DNA from: Oasisia sp. SBJ-2009
Taxonomy: Eukaryota > Annelida > Polychaeta > Sabellida > Siboglinidae
NCBI GenBank assembly: GCA_964017155.1
Contig: OZ024863.1
Span: 47,066,864-47,130,863 of the forward strand
Direction of reading: 5' to 3'
Length of the DNA: 64,000 nt
This document shows, in pieces, positions 50,201 to 61,619 of this stretch (its first letter is position 1; each line of letters begins with the position of its first letter). The notes under the pieces were generated by a model that saw only the letters and a list, made by a program, of their open reading frames with translations, searched no databases and was not told where the DNA came from. The position numbers and the translations under genes were made by a program.

Positions 50201-53200
50201 AGTTAGTGAAATGTGACATTGGTCTTTCAGGATGGGTCCCACAGCGTTACACAACGAGTTCTTCACCAAGGCTTGTGTTGAGTGGAGGGAGAGACTCTCA
50301 GAAGGTAAAGAGATTTTTGGAGAACCTGTCATGCATTATAATTTGTTATGCTGTTTTAACAAACCCTGAACAATGGTGTCCATAACATAGCCACATTGTA
50401 AATCTCTAGCATGTGAGTAATTTTGAGTGAAGGGGTTAACAAAATAAACTCACAATTCAGGTCTTGTAAACTGCACCTATGTCAAAACTGGATATGCTGT
50501 TGGCACTGTGTACATTGTTATAATGCTAAAGTGCCAGGCGAGTTAGTTTGAGATGAAACTGTATTTATAGAGCGTTAGGACACAATGTTAGCGAAGGCAG
50601 CCAATACATGGGGAAAAAGCTAAACTGTGAAGTACAAATATAACTTGTTAGAGCACACTGCTTCAGTGGCACACTTTGGCGTGACATTAATTATTCAGTT
50701 ATGACTATATCATTAATTATTCAGCTATGAGTATATATATATACCTGTGTGAGACCAGGTAAGGCGTGACACTTACGTCCCCGGCATGTCTTGTAGGAGA
50801 GTTCACACCTGACAATCAGCAGCGCATCAAGCACGAAGAAGACAAAGAACACACCAAACTGGACAAGTGGAAGGCACGTATCTCTTGCATAGACACCTAT
50901 CAATATTGCCTATTGTAACCTCTATACAAACTAGTTCAAAATATTCACTACTCAGGACCTGGCCTGGGAAAATTCCAGAATTGGAATCAGTCGGTGTGAA
51001 AACTGTGGAATCAGAACCATTTTATCTTCTATTTAAACATGCAGCCACATTGCAGTTGCAGAATACAATTTGTTCTTTTTATAATTCCACCAGTGGAACT
51101 TTTGGTTACCAAAACTGCTAAAATGGGTGGTGAAACAGTGTTAGCCTATTTTTGTAGAATTATCTGACTTGTTATTTCTGTTGCAGGTGAAACACTTTGA
51201 AGATGTATGGGGACAAAAGTGAGTATTTTGTGTTACAAGTGTTTCTTGCAGTCGATATAGAAGCATTTCTACCATAGATATCTGCGAAATTGGATAGATG
51301 TAATATGATGCTTGTGTACTGGGAGATGATGAAGCCAGATATTAAATTATGCCAATAACCTTGATCCAGGGTGACTGTGTAATTCGTGTTTCCACGCATG
51401 CTGCCATAACAGTAATTTATAATTATCCAGCAGCTGGAAAAATTACTATATAAATCAATATTGCCATAAGCAACATGAATTATGTAAGTTGGTGTTATCA
51501 TACATCAGGTGTTAGATTGCAATGTTTTTAAAAGCATGAATAATTGCTTAAAAACATCGTAACCACATATTGCACAAACATGCTGCATAAGCCATTATGC
51601 TATCCATTACATAGGTTTGGGTCAAATGACACACAAATAAAAACTATTTCATGAACTGTTATATCTAGCTACACTTGTAAATATGTTTTCTACTAAATCT
51701 TTAATGAATTATATAATTTCAGTTATTTATTGATTTCTCAGGTAAAGTGTGTGATTTAAAAGAAATGCTGTAAATAATAATAATTGATGAAAAATTGTCA
51801 CAGCTACACGAAGGAAATCGGTGGTGGATATAATTTCACAAAAGTGTAGAGCATCTGTCTGTAATAATTGTTCCTAAAGACTTCTGACTCTGCTCTGAGA
51901 ACATGTGTGGCACATTCTATAACCGTCATCATTTGTGCCCAGGTCAAAGAGGAAACGTTCCCAGATCGACTCGACCGCTGCAGTGCTGCCCCCTGTCACC
52001 AGGACACCGTCGACGAGGATTCAGCCGAACCGGGCGAGGCTCGTGTCGACAATACTCCGCCGACGCACCATCAGTCAGAACGTGGCGGCCTCTACTGGCA
52101 GCGAGTGTAGTCGACGTTCGTCACTGCCGGCCACCGCTACAACCACATCGCATAATGAGAAGAAGCCGCCGGCGCCCGCTATATCAAGCTCCGGTGGTGA
52201 GAAGACGACCGCCGTGTCAACATTGGTGAGCACCTCGGGGAAGAAGGCTGTACAGAAACAACCTGTGGCGCCATCTGTGGGACCGTCTAAAATCTGCGCC
52301 AACAACCAGACCCTGCTGCAGCAGCTGAAGCGGCCGCTGGAGATACGACCGACCGCACCAAAGGTACCGCCGGTGAAGAAAGCTCGGTCGGAGGACACGG
52401 TCACAACGTCTGTCACGTCTGTCACAGTCCCTGCCAGCCTCCGGCAGTCGACACCGTCATCAAGCGCCTTGCCGCAGCAGAAGAAGGGTGGCACCGTGAA
52501 GGGTGTGGTCGCGGGGGGTGCCTCGGTGGCCCGGCTGCCCCAAGGCCACACACGCACGCTTGCGCAGATCAAGGCACAGACCAAAGCCAAGCTGCACGCG
52601 CGCAGTCAGAAGCCGAACATCCTCATCTGTCCGAAGCCGAAGGAGCCGACGACGATAGCGCCGGCCGACGGCGTGAACCTGCTGCGCTCGCAGAAGATCT
52701 GCCAGGAGATGATCGAGAAGAGTAGACAGAGCATCGCCCAGTCGCCAGCCGTCGCCACGACGACGTCAGTGCACAGTGCACCTTGCCAAACGAATATCAT
52801 GACCGTGCCGACGCAGCACATGCGAGTGAAGTCGATTGACAGCAACGGGCTGAAGATGAAGCTGGGGCCGGTGATATGCACCACGAAACCGTCGGTCGTG
52901 TCGACAACGCCGATGCTGATGACGCCGATAAGCACCAAGAAGCCCATACAGGCAAGCACTACTGTGATTATTAACAACTCTTCGAGCCAGCGTGCCAGCG
53001 GCAATGCGGCGACGCCGCCCGTCAGCACTCGCGTCATCGACGCGAGCACGCTGCCTCTCGCGAGTGCGCCGGCGGCGGTGTCGGTGAGCGTGGCGTCGAC
53101 GGCGAGCGTCACGACGTCGGACAGTTCAAACAGTCAACCAGTGAAGGTGCTGTGGGTGAATCAGTCGGGCGCCGATCGCCGGTGTCTCATGCTGTCGACG

Positions 53201-53905
53201 GACAGCAACGGCAACGGGATCCTCCGCATCCCGAGCCGTCCCAACAGTGTTCTCACCGTGCGCTCGGAGGCGCAGGGCCCTCCCCGGGCCAACAGCGCCC
53301 CGCCCATCAACCTGCCCGCACACCGCATCATCAAGACAATCTACATCAAACGCACGAACCGGCCGGACTCGACCGGACCGCCGACGAGCGACGCGGCGTC
53401 GGCGAACAAGATCTCATTATCTTCTAGTCACCCGTCGCTGCAGAGGCTGCTCTCACAGAAGGACCTCAAGGGGAACTTGCCCGACGCCACCCCGCTGCAG
53501 AACGCCGGCCTCCAGCCTCACCTCAACCAGTTGTTGTCTACCTCTCTCAGCAACGGACAACTGGTGATGGGGGCCGGCCAAGTAGTGTTGCCACAGAACG
53601 GCATGCACCAGACGCTGCCCAGCGGCTACCACAGCCAGGGCGTATTGGTACACATGCCGGTGCCGGCGGCACAGGCGGTACCGGTGGCACAGTACCCACA
53701 GACAATGCTCGCGTCGAACGTGCCGTCGTCGAATCCGTCTGTCGGAGACGTGGCGGCCATCCACGCACCAGGCACGACGACGGAACAATCGAACTGTGCG
53801 TGCAACCTAAAGGCTATGGTGATGTGTCAGAAGTGCGGTGCATTCTGCCACGACGAGTGCATCGGCCCCTCCAAACTATGTGTCACATGTCTCATCACAA
53901 CGTGA
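44221..53905 (+). CDS. ASXL: ASXL (Additional sex combs-like) chromatin protein
   Basis: Nuclear cofactor that activates the BAP1/Calypso H2AK119 deubiquitinase (PR-DUB). Exons: 44221-44295, 44933-45015, 45737-45845, 46088-46229, 46776-47081, 48058-48206, 48755-48868, 49336-49445, 50231-50304, 50797-50873, 51187-51218, 51943-53905. Phases close to give 1077 aa. Exons 1-3 encode the HARE-HTH domain ([37 protein letters not shown]). Exon 5 carries a basic NLS-like cluster ([20 protein letters not shown]). Exons 7-11 encode the DEUBAD, from [16 protein letters not shown] through [17 protein letters not shown] to [15 protein letters not shown]. The large last exon is Ser/Thr/Pro-rich and ends in the atypical ASXL PHD finger ([26 protein letters not shown]). 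Exon 10 needs a GC donor at 50874, and exon 11 is a 32-nt microexon. Shorter than vertebrate ASXL1-3. Confidence 0.93.
46003..46068 (+). repeat. 66-bp copy of the ASXL exon 7 acceptor
   Basis: Matches 48703-48768 over 66 bp with one difference (46024 G versus 48724 A). The copy includes the pyrimidine tract, the ATAG acceptor and the first 14 exon bases of exon 7. It ends 19 bp before the real acceptor of exon 4 (exon starts at 46088). Confidence 0.95.
47644..47985 (-). mobile_element. Penelope-like retroelement fragment (GIY-YIG C-terminus and terminus)
   Basis: The minus-strand frame from 47978 to 47742 encodes the end of a Penelope-type GIY-YIG endonuclease: [28 protein letters not shown] and [17 protein letters not shown]. 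The PLE-typical terminal sequence follows, containing the GAAGAAGGCCGCCGATGGTG block, and is shared with the fold-back at 20404. 5'-truncated; lies in ASXL intron 5. Confidence 0.8.
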
Positions 53906-54214
53906 TATTGCATCCTGTTTATGTTTACCTCTGGTGTCAGACAACTTACCGTTCTCTTGTGTCTTCTCAATGCTTTAAATTAACCACTTTTTAGTGAAAC
54001 ATTTTTATGAAATTAAATTTTGAATTAGCTTTCTTTTGGGAAAGTACTATATCAAGTTTGGCCGTTGTCATCCCTGAAAGTTGTGTGGATGCCGGTCGTT
54101 TAGTCCATGACATTTACATCATAAGTTGTAATAATGGTGTCACCAGGCCATGTGTAGGTGTTTCATTTCCGGCAATGTTATCCATGTGAATGTACAGTTA
54201 TTTATTTTACTCAA

Positions 54215-54220
54215 AATAAA
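54215..54220 (+). promoter_or_regulatory. Poly(A) signal of ASXL
   Basis: AATAAA 310 bp downstream of the ASXL stop codon. Confidence 0.6.
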
Positions 54221-54284
54221 CTAAATTGATTGATGTACATACATTTTGTCCGAGTTGAATAACACAAGGTTGAAGGACAAGGAT

Positions 54285-54290
54285 TTTATT
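54285..54290 (-). promoter_or_regulatory. Candidate poly(A) signal of PIF1
   Basis: TTTATT on the + strand (AATAAA on -), about 470 bp past the PIF1 stop and only 65 bp from the ASXL signal on the other strand. Confidence 0.5.
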
Positions 54291-54758
54291 TTGTGATAAA
54301 AGTATAAAACAAGACCCAGTACAACACACATGTAATAATACTTTGAACTATTAGACAAAATAAATTAATGTATGATTAAGTATTGTGAACAAAATAATGT
54401 CAATATATTATTCTTTCCACGACACCTGACTATGCCCAGATATTCTATCACAGACGTAGTCAATAAATTATTGTTTCAGGTGATACAGTCTGTTTAAAAA
54501 CAAAAGAAAAATCTACAAGTCAGCTATGTATGCCATAAAAACAACCATCAAGTCTGCCCCCTCCTGTGAGCTGTATGTCCACCGTGTAGACAGATACAAT
54601 ACCCTAAATGCCCTCCCCATGGACATACAGTGTATGCAGTCTGTTTCCCATTCCTTGCACATGTTTTATAAACGGCCCCTTAACGATATATCCTAAAACA
54701 TTGACCCAGGCCAGCTGTAGGCCAATTATTTACACGTTTCTGTGAGTACAACGTTCGT

Positions 54759-57700
54759 TTAATCCATGTATGGCCCTAAAGTGTTCTGATGCTGTGAGTG
54801 TGAAAGCGCCATCTGCTGATAAAACTTGCTGACGTCCGGGTCGGCTCGCACACAAGTCTTGCTGAAGTCGACAATGCGCAGTCCTTCGAGGTTTCGTGCA
54901 CGTGACAGAGCGACGTACGCCTGGCCACACTCAAACACTCGGGCCAGGGAGATCTCAACACAGTCCAGGGACATGCCCTGAAGGAAATAAAACAACATAA
55001 GGTGCATGTCTTGTCATATGAAAAAAATGATTATGTTTGCTGTAGTATTTAATTATATTTGTAATACTTGGTAGATATCAGAATTGCCTCTGTTTTTCAA
55101 GTAAAGCAACTTATCAAGTCGTTCTAAATTTATCATGTATAGTTTGGGTAACTGGCAGTAACCATAAGTTAATGCACATACTGACCTGTGAGTGAACATT
55201 AACTTAATGAAACTCCAAACTATAAAAAGAATATAGGTACAGTGTACAAGTTAAATATTTCTTCAGAAAATAAATTCTTCAGTTATGTATTTAAACATAG
55301 GTGACATTTGAGACAAAAAGTCAAAAAAAGTCACTGCACATTTCTGACAAACGCCAATTTATGTTAATGTAGTAATATTCCATAGCTGTTATATAGGGAG
55401 CATCAAGTGAAAAATGTGGATTTCATTTATAAAAATACAGTAGAAAGATATTGCAAGTTAAGATTCTAAGTGGAATTTCCCCGTTTCGCACCTGACTCTT
55501 GTGTATGGAGATGGCCCAGGCCAGTTTGAGTGGAAGTTGAGTGCGACTCAGATAGATGGCGCCACCAGATATCTTGAATGACCATCGCTCCGGTCTCATT
55601 GTCATGGTAACACCACACAGAAACCGGACCTTTGGGAATCCTACAAAGCATGCGAATTGCAAGTAAAACACTTATTCTAAATATGGTAAGCATTATTGCA
55701 TTGTACCAAATACTGCATAATTATTTATCTTTCTTTGACAATTTTACTATTTACATTTCAATTAGAACTCAAAATATTCGTAAATAAAGAATTTGTAAAT
55801 TTAATTTGGGTAAAACAACAACACTGGGTATATATTAAAATGTAGCCAAATTGTTCAACAGGATAATGACAAACATTATATGACCTTCATTGAAAAATCT
55901 CGATGCAAAGAAAATTTAACACTGACCTTTCGTGCCGGGTTCAAAGCCGACAACGACCCCTCGTGCCCCATTGACCAGCCCCCGGTGGACCCCCAGGTTC
56001 TTGGCCAGCATCACCTGCACACACACACCGTATATATGTATATATATATATATTTTATATATATATATATACGTGCTACATTTTCTTCACTTCACAAAAT
56101 CTGTATTTTAACATGAAAATGTGTGAATATACGTGAATTTACATTACATATTCCTATACCAACTTGAGCATCCTCAGCATAAACAGGCATATGACACAAG
56201 TTGGTGAACAGTATAAATATTGTATACCTGTGGTTGGCATTGTTGGTGTTGTATTTTGTATATTGGTGTCTACACCAATATACGAAATTCCTTCCACTAA
56301 CATGGCCATTTTGAGACTGTCTATATACATTGACCCATCCATGTATAACTGCCACAGCTGACGTAAGAGCACATTAAGGGTTTCATCCGCCAATGAAAGC
56401 ATTCCCAATAGAAATGGCATTTTCCAAGTTGTTTGAATTTCTGTGAAGAGTTCTTTAGTGTTGTGTGAGTAGAAATGATGTATTTGTGCAGCATGGTATC
56501 AGAGCTGTCAAATTATGACAGACGTCAGACGATTGTCAGTCAGTGTTTTTCTGCGTATAGAATATAGATGCAGGCGTCATTTTGATTGGTGATACGATCC
56601 AGGCAAATCAATGTCTGGTTCTAGCTGAAATTGAGGGGTGTCAGGTTAGAGACTGGATTGTTAGAAAATGAGGTACAAGAACTGATTTGATGTCTAAAAA
56701 TATGCACACCCTAGTAGAAACAATGTGTTCTACATGACTATGTTTAAAAGACAAGCAGTTTGTCCAGTGAGTGACCAGTGGAGTGTAGGTAAGGAATTTG
56801 ACCAGTGAGTGACCAGTGAAGTGTAGGTAAGCAGTTTGTCCAGTGAGTAACCAGTGAAGTGTAGGTAAGCAGTTTGTCCAGTGAGCGACCAGTGAAGTGT
56901 AGGTAAGCTGTTTGTCGAGTGAGTGACCAATGAAGTGTAGGTAAGTAGTTTGACCAGTGAAGTGTAGGTACCTGGGCTCCCTCCTTCAACTCCAGCCGAG
57001 ACTTGACTGGACACAGGACACTGATCCGGTCAGACAACCCAGGGTCACTGTCCATGGCGTCAAATGTGTGAGAGTCACCTGTAAGAGAGGCCCCGTGTCA
57101 CAATAAACACAGACGTTATGTCACAATGAACACAGACATTGTGTCACAACGAATATGGACACTGTGTCACAAAAACAACAAAGATAACACAACAAAATAA
57201 TTGCAAAACTTAAACTTAATTTGTTCAAATGTTTGTTCATTATCAATGATTTTTCAGACTGCTAGTAAAAAACAGGTTTCATGTGGAAAATGAACAATTC
57301 TTCTATTAAACAAATTAGTAAAATATACAATGTATATCTTACTAAATGCCTTCACAGTTCCCTTCAGTAACAACTTGCTCAAACAATGTCACTGACCACT
57401 GAGTCGGCTGAGATGTAGAGAGTTGATCTGGTCAACATCCTCCTTGTGGGTACACAGTCTAGTGGCCATGATGCCGTCCCGGTCAATGCTGTGTCTGCTG
57501 GTGGCCACCAAACAGTCTCGTACAGGCTCTGGACATCTGGACAGAGTGCAATCAGAATTCAAGTGTGTCCCTCGTCTCATATTAAATCTCACAGTCACAG
57601 ATTCAGTAATGATCCTTCTACAGGTTAAACTACGGAAACCTTATTACAACCTTTACGACCTCTAAAAGGTCAAGTTCTGCTGTCTTCTCTGAGATTCGTT

Positions 57701-60700
57701 AACACGTGCGTTAAGATTGTTTGCCCTAGATGATTTGTTTTTAGAAAACAATAATCTGCAAACCATCTCAACAATCCTGCTAGATCACAAAAAATGTCAG
57801 CTATATACATGGAAAATTACCAGAGATATGTGCCATTTTAAAATTGTGACTCCAAGATCCCAGTCAAATTTTGAAGACAAAATCCTAGTGTATGTTTAAA
57901 AGAACTAATAATTTGTTTGAGAGACATTTCACACAATCGGGACATTTTAATTATATGCAACACCAACAAGCCATACATCAGTCAGCCAACAAAAATCAAG
58001 AGCTCCTTCTTTGGGTAGCTTTTACTTAGCTCGTTTGGGTACCTGGCCTGGTACTCTCTGGTACTCTCTGGTACTACCCACCTTCCGACTCTGATGTTCT
58101 GCAGTATGTCAATGAACTTTTTATCTGACTGTCGCTTCACATCTTTCAGTTCCATGTTCACATGAATGCAGTTTCTCCAAGCTCTCGACTGGATGTGGAG
58201 AAGAATATAATAACAGGATGTTTAGTGTCATAAACGGTTTTATGATGCTTTGGTGCTTCACCCAAGTAAAAACACATGAGCAATGTTGATACTTCGAAGT
58301 AATTCCAGGAACACAAAAAGCAACAGATGCTTCATCAATATCTTTTAGTCAACAGACAATTATGATACATTACTGCCTCTGTCCCACTTTTCCCCTCTCT
58401 CCAAGTGTCTAATTCCTTCCTCTCTCTCACTCGTTTATACTTCATCACTTGGTCTGATTTCATGATAAAAAAACACATTTACCAATGGTCAATGTGGTTT
58501 TGTTTTACTGAGACGTTTGCCCAAGCTGACTAAAACCCAAGGTAAGTACCAGGGTGGTTATTTTTCCTGCTTGAAATATGTTTTCACTCAGGTGTAATGT
58601 TACCTGGAATGCAAACTTCCTCTTGTCCCCACTGGCTGTGACTGGTGGCAGTTGGAAGAAGTCGCCACACAAGATCAGCTGAATGCCACCAAATGGCTCG
58701 TCTGTCTTGCGAACAGTCCTGATGACACAGAAGAAAAGCAAAGGTAAGTTCTTATACAGAACTGACCAAAGCACTTTATGCTTTACGTGTTCAATCTAAC
58801 ACCACTTCGACTTCTCTGGGAAGCATCCACCCACCCATCAATGAAGGTTATTTTGTAATTGTACACATATAGCCATCACTGTCTACAGCCAGGTATTCAT
58901 TCATGTAGCTGGGTGAACTGGTACATTGTAAATTGAACAAATTTTTCCACGGTTTCACATGGCGACATAGGAATAGGGTCCTCTTTATTGAGAGTCCAAA
59001 GCTCTTGCAACTGTGTCAGTATACAAACAGCTTATTTTATTTAAATTGATGTTTCTCATAGTCCTAAATAACTTAACAACTGATTTTTAAACGTCTCATT
59101 ATCACTGTTTTTCGAAGATGGGTTTGGTCTAGTTAAATTAATATTAATTTTATATGACCACTCATACATGTGTAGAAACAACTAATAATGTAGTTCTACC
59201 TAGCGACAGCTTCCATCTTGTCAAAGAAGTCACCATCGACCATAGAAATCTCGTCAATGATGAGGTGTTTACACTTCCTCCAGTTCTGTGTGACAGTGGT
59301 TCGAGCGGCAAGTTGTTGACACTGAGCAAGGGGGGCCTTGCCTGAACCAATACCTGCAAGCAGGCAATAACAGCATCAATCAAACAAGTCATATATCAAC
59401 ACAGCATGGGGCTTGTTGGAAATACCTTAATTTATTTTCTGTATTATTTCAATTTCTCATAATAAATGTCATGTTCTATGTAGATACAATGCATCTTCTG
59501 GTATTGGTATGTGGAATTGATATAATTTTTAGACGTTGAACTGTCAGCAACAAATATTTATTTTTATTACATACCATTTTATTATCTAAACGACTTTATA
59601 AATTATTGGAATGACATGTCTGCTGATTGAGTAGATGCTAGCAGCATGAAAAAATTATGAAAATATTACAGATTGGTGCCTTATTTGTGTTTTCTGGTGT
59701 ATAAAATATGGCTGGTGAAATATAGAACTAACTGCTCAATTCTTATATATTGAAATATCGTACCAGCAAAGGAATGGAGTGTTATGCCTCCGATATGACA
59801 GGCAGCCACTCCAGTACTGGCTGTGGCAAAAGTGTGCTCTGGCGGCAGGGATCCTGAAACGACACGCACATGGATGTACAGAACGTGCATTCATGCACAC
59901 ACATGATCAGGCCATTAAAAATAATAATACATTACAATATATAAAACACAAAATTATTGTTTTTGCTTACATTTAGAGTAAGACATGATATCCTCATTAG
60001 CATAATATGGAGGTATGGAGGCCTGAAATAGATTATGGATATACATGACGAGTTAATAACTAATACAGGTTTCTGCACATTCGCTGCCTGCACAATGTAC
60101 TAACTGAATACAACTACAATTATCTTACCATCAGGTGCACACTTACCAATTGTTTTCCTACAAAAAAAGGACTTGTCTCTGCAGCTGCAGCTTACCAAGC
60201 AGCGGCCATGTTTAATAAGAATGACTTGCCATAGATCTACTAATGACCCTTTTGTGCCAATGAGTATGGATGATCAGCACAACTTACCTCTTGAGAAAAA
60301 ACTACTTGCCAATGCACAAATTCACATCTCACCAATGATCCTCTTTAAATAGATCCTCTTCCAAATGCCCCTACAACTTACCAATGATCCTACTGAGGAT
60401 AATGACTTGCCAGTGCAAACTATATATACCAATGATTCTCTTGAGTAAGAATGACTTATCAGTGCATAAATGTACAAAAGATCTATAACTTACCAATGAT
60501 CCTCTTGAGTAAGAATGACTTGCCCGTGCCTGCGCTGCCAGTGAAGAAGATGTTTTGGCCACTGAGTACAGCCTGGAAGACTCTACGTTGTTCCACATTG
60601 AGACTGTGAGTGACGGAGACTGAGGCTGCCAGCCTGGCAGTGTTATTGTTAGTCTGCCTCATCGCCTGAACAAATAATACAATAAAACACCAGGTTTTAG

Positions 60701-61580
60701 TACAAGAAAATTTTGTTTCCATAATAACAAATATTTGCTAATTACTGCCAAGGTCATAACAGGTAATTTTTATATGAGTCAAATTTAGAATGTCTAGAAA
60801 TTTTAAGGATCTATGTATGCTGACTTCTGCCATACAAAAGGACACTAAAGTACCCACATAGAAATGAAAGAGTAAGGTTTTTGTGGCGAAATTGTCGAAT
60901 GCAAACTATTTGGACTGGGCAAACATATTATCCTGCACTTGGTCTCGCGCTAGGTAAGCCAATATGCTGCAAACAATAGCTGTTATTAATGCCGACTAAT
61001 TTATTAATTAACCCAATATAGTTCTGCATTTTCCACACACCTTTGGGGGATGGTTTTCTTTGTCATTTCCATTGGGCGCTCTTTTCCGCTTTCCATTAAT
61101 GGATGGCGACTTAGCAGACTTATCTGCAGCCTGTGTCCGTGTCTTCTGCAGGGTCTCTATGTCCTTCATAGTGACCGGACTGATTTCTTGGAACTCGCAT
61201 GGTCGTGCTGATAAAAGTTTCTGCCTGTCACTCATGCCTGGCTTCTCAAGCTTCTTACACTCCAACTTGGCTGCCATCGTCTTCAGGAAGGATACAATTC
61301 TATTTGGTGGACAATTGGAAAGCATAAACTGAACATTCTGTTTGCTCAGCTTGATGGTAGCCTTGCCTTCTCTTGCAAATTTCCTAAACACAACGACATT
61401 GTTCAGGGGGAATTTCATTTCTTTGTTGCCAAGTTTCACTTTTAGCAGAATGTCACGAAACTCATTACGTCCCAGGCAGACGCTTCCATTCTGGTGAACG
61501 GTCCTTTTGAGTGTCTCCCCAGATGGAGCCAGGAGTTCATGTGCAACTGTACACACAAGTTCGCAAGAGTCGGGATCCAT
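54759..61580 (-). CDS. PIF1: PIF1 5'-to-3' DNA helicase
   Basis: SF1B helicase acting in nucleus and mitochondria on G-quadruplexes, telomeres and replication forks. Exons 5' to 3' (minus): 61580-61041, 60665-60494, 59853-59764, 59353-59200, 58718-58604, 58188-58082, 57536-57397, 57078-56972, 56014-55927, 55640-55492, 54977-54759. Phases close to 626 aa, close to human PIF1 (641). Exon 1 encodes the PIF1 N-terminal region ([32 protein letters not shown]). Walker A GSAGTGKS is at 223-230 after the Q-motif region (LNVEQ). Motif Ia is [13 protein letters not shown], Walker B IIDEIS (DE 301-302), motif [13 protein letters not shown], then [26 protein letters not shown] and [15 protein letters not shown]. 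Motif [11 protein letters not shown] is at 574-582. All catalytic motifs are intact. A 5' UTR acceptor is likely near 61617; the promoter was not located. Confidence 0.95.
56752..56971. repeat. 38-bp minisatellite starting at the PIF1 exon 8 donor
   Basis: Six units. The shared block GTGTAGGTAA begins at 56783, 56821, 56859, 56897 and 56935, then at 56962 after a 27-bp unit. The last unit merges with the donor of exon 57078-56972, so the first intronic bases (minus, GTACCTACACTTCACTGG) belong to the array. Confidence 0.9.
58768..59015 (-). mobile_element. tRNA-derived SINE, copy 4
   Basis: Same plus-strand order as copy 3: ACTGACCAAAGCACTTTATG, CCATCACTGTCTACAGCCAGG, TATTCATTCATGTAGCTGGG, then a decayed tRNA-like head with TTGAGAGTCCAAAGCTCTTG. 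Intronic in PIF1. Confidence 0.65.
60160..60493 (-). repeat. Degenerate tandem copies of the PIF1 exon 2 donor edge
   Basis: At least four or five diverged units follow exon 2 in its intron. On the minus strand each resembles the end of the exon (GGCAAGTCATTCTTACTCAA, the KSFLL codons) plus the donor. Clear copies lie at about 60466-60428 and 60416-60376; the latter keeps GCAAGTC and a perfect GGTAAGT donor. Weaker ones are at about 60350-60330, 60315-60284 and 60250-60180. Confidence 0.8.
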
Positions 61581-61619
61581 GATGAGGCAGTGCTCAGCTT
61601 ATGTTGTCATTAATCTGGA

